A stretch of DNA of 64,000 nucleotides from positions 150,274 through 214,273 of the forward strand of contig CAVRAU010000017.1 in the NCBI GenBank assembly GCA_963719055.1, read 5' to 3'. Every line of letters begins with the position of its first letter. Positions within the stretch are counted from its first letter, which is position 1. The notes under the pieces were generated by a model. The model was given only the letters and a program-made list of their open reading frames with translations. It was not told the origin of the DNA and searched no databases. This stretch comes from CAXMQZ01 sp963719055. Lineage in GTDB: Bacteria; Acidobacteriota; Thermoanaerobaculia; Multivoradales; JAHEKO01. This document shows, one piece after another, positions 60,943 through 64,000 of this stretch. The position numbers were made by a program, and so were the translations under genes.

Positions 60943-62370
60943 ATGAAGACCGAGCCCATCGAGCCCGCGACCGCGGCCGCCGAGAGCGAGACCTTCTGGG
61001 CCTCGATACGGCGGGCCATCGCCGGCTCGCAGCAGGACTTCACCGAGGGCCCGTTGGGCCGGGCAGTCATCCTGCTGGCGGTGCCGATGGTACTGGAGAT
61101 GGTCATGGAGTCGGTGTTCGCGATCTGCGACGTGTTCTTTGTGTCGCGATTGGGTGCCGATGCCGTGGCGACAGTCGGTCTTACCGAGTCCTTGTTGACG
61201 CTGGTCTTCTCGTTGGCCATCGGGCTTGGGATGGGAACGACCGCCATGGTTGCCCGGCGCATTGGTGAGAAGAAGCCGGAGGAGGCGGCCGTTGCCGCGG
61301 CACAAGCCGTGATGGCGGCCCTGATCGCTTCGCTGGTCTTGGGAATCGCGGGTGTGCTGAGCGGTCCAACGGCGCTTGGACTCGTCGGCGCCTCTGCGGA
61401 TGTCATGGGGATCGGTTCGGGCTATGCACGGGTGCTTCTCGGTGGCAGTGGAACGGTGGTGTTCCTGTTTGTGATCAATGCCGTTTTTCGGGGTGCCGGC
61501 GACGCCGTGATTGCGATGCGTGTGTTGTGGTTGGCGAATCTGATCAATCTCGTTCTGGATCCCTGTCTCATCTTCGGTCTGGGTCCGTTTCCCGAGTTGG
61601 GGGTCACCGGGGCGGCGGTGGCCACCACCATCGGTCGGGGAATCGGGGTCGCCTACCAGCTCTGGGTGCTGGTCACCGGGCGGAGCCGAATCGCCGTGCC
61701 CTGGTCGCAGATGCGGCTTCGGGCTCGGGTGATGCTCAGACTCCTCAGGGTGTCGACGGGGGGAATCCTCCAGGTACTGATCGCCACATGCAGCTGGGTA
61801 GTCCTGGTCCGCATCATCGCTCTGTTTGGCAGCACGGCGGTGGCCGGCTACACGATCGCGATTCGCGTGGTCGTCTTCTCGATTCTGCCTGCCTGGGGTC
61901 TGGCGAATGCGGCGGCCACTCTGGTGGGACAGAACCTGGGCGCTGGCAAGCTGGACCGCGCTGAGAAATCGGCCTGGCTGACCGGTGGTTACAACATGAT
62001 CTTTCTGGGATCCGTGGCGGTGGTGTTCGTGATCTTCGGGGGACCGATCATCAGCATCTTTACCCGCGACCCGGAAGTGCTCGCCATCGGTGTGGAGTGT
62101 CTCCGAATCGTCAGCTATGGGTATCTTTTCTACGCCCTGGGGATGGTGATGGTGCAGTCCTTCAACGGTGCCGGTGACACCATGACGCCCACGATCATCA
62201 ACTTCTTCTGCTACTGGCTCTTTCAGATTCCGCTGGCGATCGTGCTGGCCCGGGGGATGGCGATGGGGCCGACGGGTGTCTTCTGGGCCATCGCCATCGC
62301 TGAGTCGATGATCGCGGTGGTCGGCGCTACGGTCTTCAAGATGGGGCGCTGGAAGAGCAGGCAGGTTTGA
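60943..62370 (+). CDS. MATE family efflux transporter
   Basis: 475 residues with twelve helices. Typical MATE segments: GPLGRAVILLAVPMVLEMVMES, VFFVSRLGADAVATVGL, NAVFRGAGDAVIAMRVLWLANLINL (first 18 shown are characteristic of repeat one), LANAAATLVGQNLGAGK and VQSFNGAGDTMTPTIINF. It exports drugs or metabolites using Na+ or H+ gradients; the substrate is unknown. It begins 56 bases after the lipase-like gene and may be co-transcribed. No frame breaks. Confidence 0.93.
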   Translation: MKTEPIEPATAAAESETFWASIRRAIAGSQQDFTEGPLGRAVILLAVPMVLEMVMESVFAICDVFFVSRLGADAVATVGLTESLLTLVFSLAIGLGMGTTAMVARRIGEKKPEEAAVAAAQAVMAALIASLVLGIAGVLSGPTALGLVGASADVMGIGSGYARVLLGGSGTVVFLFVINAVFRGAGDAVIAMRVLWLANLINLVLDPCLIFGLGPFPELGVTGAAVATTIGRGIGVAYQLWVLVTGRSRIAVPWSQMRLRARVMLRLLRVSTGGILQVLIATCSWVVLVRIIALFGSTAVAGYTIAIRVVVFSILPAWGLANAAATLVGQNLGAGKLDRAEKSAWLTGGYNMIFLGSVAVVFVIFGGPIISIFTRDPEVLAIGVECLRIVSYGYLFYALGMVMVQSFNGAGDTMTPTIINFFCYWLFQIPLAIVLARGMAMGPTGVFWAIAIAESMIAVVGATVFKMGRWKSRQV

Positions 62371-62471
62371 GGGGCGACCTCCTCGGGTTAGTATCAGAGG
62401 TCATTCACTGGGCCAAGGGTGGAACGAGTCGCGGTTGAAGCTCTGCGGAGCCGCCCCTAATCTGTGTATTC

Positions 62472-64000
62472 ATGAAAGTCGACAAGAAGCGAATCGGCAT
62501 CTTCGGTTGGGGGATTGTCGCCCCCAAGTCTCCCGATGTCGGCGCTTTCGAACGCAGCCTGTTGGCTAGGGAGAGCTGGCTCGAGCCTTTTGACGGTTTC
62601 GGTCCGAACAACTTCCTGGTGGGTACCCCCGAGTTCGATTTTCTCGACTACAAGCCCTGGGTCGATGAGCGATTCGAGCCCCGCAGGTTCTCCCAGCTCG
62701 ATTCCAAGATGGGCCTGATGGTCAAATACGCAATCGGCGCCTTCGTGCAGTCCTTGAGTCAGAACCCCGGCATTGAAACGCTCCTCCAGGATCTCGGACC
62801 CGAAGCGCATATCTATGTAGGGACGGGCCTCGGAGACTTGGCCACCCACTACAGCGTCGGTCAGGAATACTCCCGTGCGCAGCGCCGTTGGAACCGTTTC
62901 TGGTGCCACGAGGAGCACAACCCTCGACTGGCGGAGTTTCGGGGAGCGACTCCCGAGAGCCAGGATCGGCTGCGTCAGGAGCTGGGTGTCCCAGAGGATC
63001 CCACCGACCTGGACATGGATGATGATGGTTTCGACGAGGTCTCGGAGAATTGGTTCGGGTTCTGGGTTCGTCATTCGAGCTCTTTGCAGGAGTACCTGCA
63101 AGAGCTCCGCGAGATCGAGGCGGAGGGAGTGGGAGAGGACATCGATACCAGCAAGGGACAGGTGATCCGCCGCAAGGCGACGTCGCGTCGGAAGCTGAAC
63201 GCCAGATATGGTTGCCCGACGGAGCCCTGGAACGCGGTCAATGCGAACTTGCTTTGGAACATCCCCAACATGCCGGCGGCCCAGATCTCCATGTTGGGAC
63301 AGATCACCGGGCCGACAGTAGCGCCGATCGCCGCCTGCTCGGGTTTCGGGACCGCTTTGAAGATGGCCATCGACGCCATCCAATGTGGCAATGCCAAGGT
63401 GGCGGTAATTGGCAACGCCGATCCGGAGCCCCATCCACTCACCGTCGGCTCGTTCTTCAGCGCTCGGGTGGTCTCCCAGGATGGCCAGGTCTCCAAGCCC
63501 TTTACCGGTATGCGGGGTACCCACGTGTCTGGAGGCGCGTGTATCTGGATCATCGGTGATGCCGACTACCTGCGGGGTTTGGGAATGAAGCCCCTGGGGC
63601 TGGAGATTCTCGGTGTGTCGATCAACTCGGATGCCGATCACATCATCACGCCGACAAAGAAGGGTCCCCGGGCCTGCATTCAACAGGCCCTTGAAGTCGC
63701 CGACGTGGCCCCGGGGGAGGTGGCGACCTGGGATATGCACGCCACGGCGACCCCAGGGGATTGGACCGAGCTGCAAAACACGCTTTCCGTGATGCCTGGC
63801 ACGACCCGACTGACGGCCAGGAAGGGATCCTTCGGCCACGGGATGTCGGTCTGCGGTGGTTGGGAGTTGACGGCGCAGCATATGGGGTTTGCCCGCGGCA
63901 TCCTCCATCCTGTGAATCTCGCGGAAGGCGAGATCCATCCGAGAATCCAGCCCCACCACCAATCGCTGGTGGAGCATGAACACGCCGAGCTGAAGGGCCG
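62472..64000 (+). CDS. Beta-ketoacyl synthase, cut by the right window edge
   Basis: 509 residues are visible with no stop. KSs of the thiolase fold are recognised by the active Cys in PIAACSGFGTALKMAIDAI (Cys291), the first His in DMHATATPGDWTEL and KGSFGHGMSVCGG (Lys and second His), so the triad is intact. The N-terminus KKRIGIFGWGIVAPKSPD is the usual opening. Residues about 130-245 form a charged insertion compared with FabF-type enzymes, including an EF-hand-like stretch DMDDDGFDEVSE (181-192). It may serve fatty-acid, polyene or secondary-lipid synthesis; downstream genes would tell. The 101-base gap after the MATE gene shows nothing notable. Confidence 0.85.
   Translation, partial: MKVDKKRIGIFGWGIVAPKSPDVGAFERSLLARESWLEPFDGFGPNNFLVGTPEFDFLDYKPWVDERFEPRRFSQLDSKMGLMVKYAIGAFVQSLSQNPGIETLLQDLGPEAHIYVGTGLGDLATHYSVGQEYSRAQRRWNRFWCHEEHNPRLAEFRGATPESQDRLRQELGVPEDPTDLDMDDDGFDEVSENWFGFWVRHSSSLQEYLQELREIEAEGVGEDIDTSKGQVIRRKATSRRKLNARYGCPTEPWNAVNANLLWNIPNMPAAQISMLGQITGPTVAPIAACSGFGTALKMAIDAIQCGNAKVAVIGNADPEPHPLTVGSFFSARVVSQDGQVSKPFTGMRGTHVSGGACIWIIGDADYLRGLGMKPLGLEILGVSINSDADHIITPTKKGPRACIQQALEVADVAPGEVATWDMHATATPGDWTELQNTLSVMPGTTRLTARKGSFGHGMSVCGGWELTAQHMGFARGILHPVNLAEGEIHPRIQPHHQSLVEHEHAELKG

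Overview
The window is a GC-rich chromosomal piece from a Gram-negative bacterium. It has an Oar-like TonB receptor, a DcaP-like porin, a DUF5916 outer-membrane protein and many lipobox proteins. The gene set fits an Acidobacteriota (Thermoanaerobaculia-like) genome: DUF5916, several sulfatase-fold lipoproteins ending in LGY-type tails, and a secreted beta-helix protein with a DGFESGDW tail. This placement is inferred from gene families, since no rRNA or tRNA is present. No insertion sequence, phage, CRISPR array or origin was seen.

Layout. 1-744: C-terminally cut LysM/M15-like peptidase. 926-15673: surface polysaccharide region, with a GT-C membrane protein, a beta-helix protein, a UGM/PPOX-like flavoprotein and a GT2 on the + strand, then a tightly overlapping minus-strand operon (GT2, flippase, GT4, polysaccharide deacetylase, serine-acetyltransferase-like enzyme, FetAB-like ABC exporter) and a beta-propeller/PKD/LamG lipoprotein. 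15768-30559: four sulfatase-fold lipoproteins interleaved with three large GT-C type membrane proteins, headed on the minus strand by an FHA-EAL c-di-GMP phosphodiesterase. 30692-36419: an Oar-like TonB receptor behind a textbook sigma-54 promoter, divergent from a DUF5916 protein. 36511-45337: tetraheme cytochrome, zinc alcohol dehydrogenase, glutamate dehydrogenase, STAS protein, the ahcY/ArsR-methyltransferase operon, another GT-C protein and a LEA14-like lipoprotein. 45393-54239: acetate/acyl-CoA module (CoA-transferase-GNAT fusion, ADP-forming acyl-CoA synthetase, OxlT-like MFS carrier, porin, acetyl-CoA synthetase). 54320-64000: heme oxygenase, a 36-residue membrane peptide, hybrid histidine kinase, folA/thyA, small membrane protein, lipase-like lipoprotein, MATE exporter and a beta-ketoacyl synthase running off the right edge.

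Two points stand out. First, all four sulfatase-fold proteins carry threonine where true sulfatases carry the Cys/Ser that becomes formylglycine. They are therefore better read as threonine-nucleophile alkaline-phosphatase-superfamily enzymes (as in LtaS or EptA), and they sit beside lipid-linked-sugar GT-C proteins; a cell-envelope decorating system is a reasonable hypothesis. Second, about fifteen genes, including housekeeping ones, are broken by single-base frame changes although both halves are well conserved. This looks like residual indel error in the assembly rather than gene decay, so such genes are given as single spans with the fragment boundaries described.
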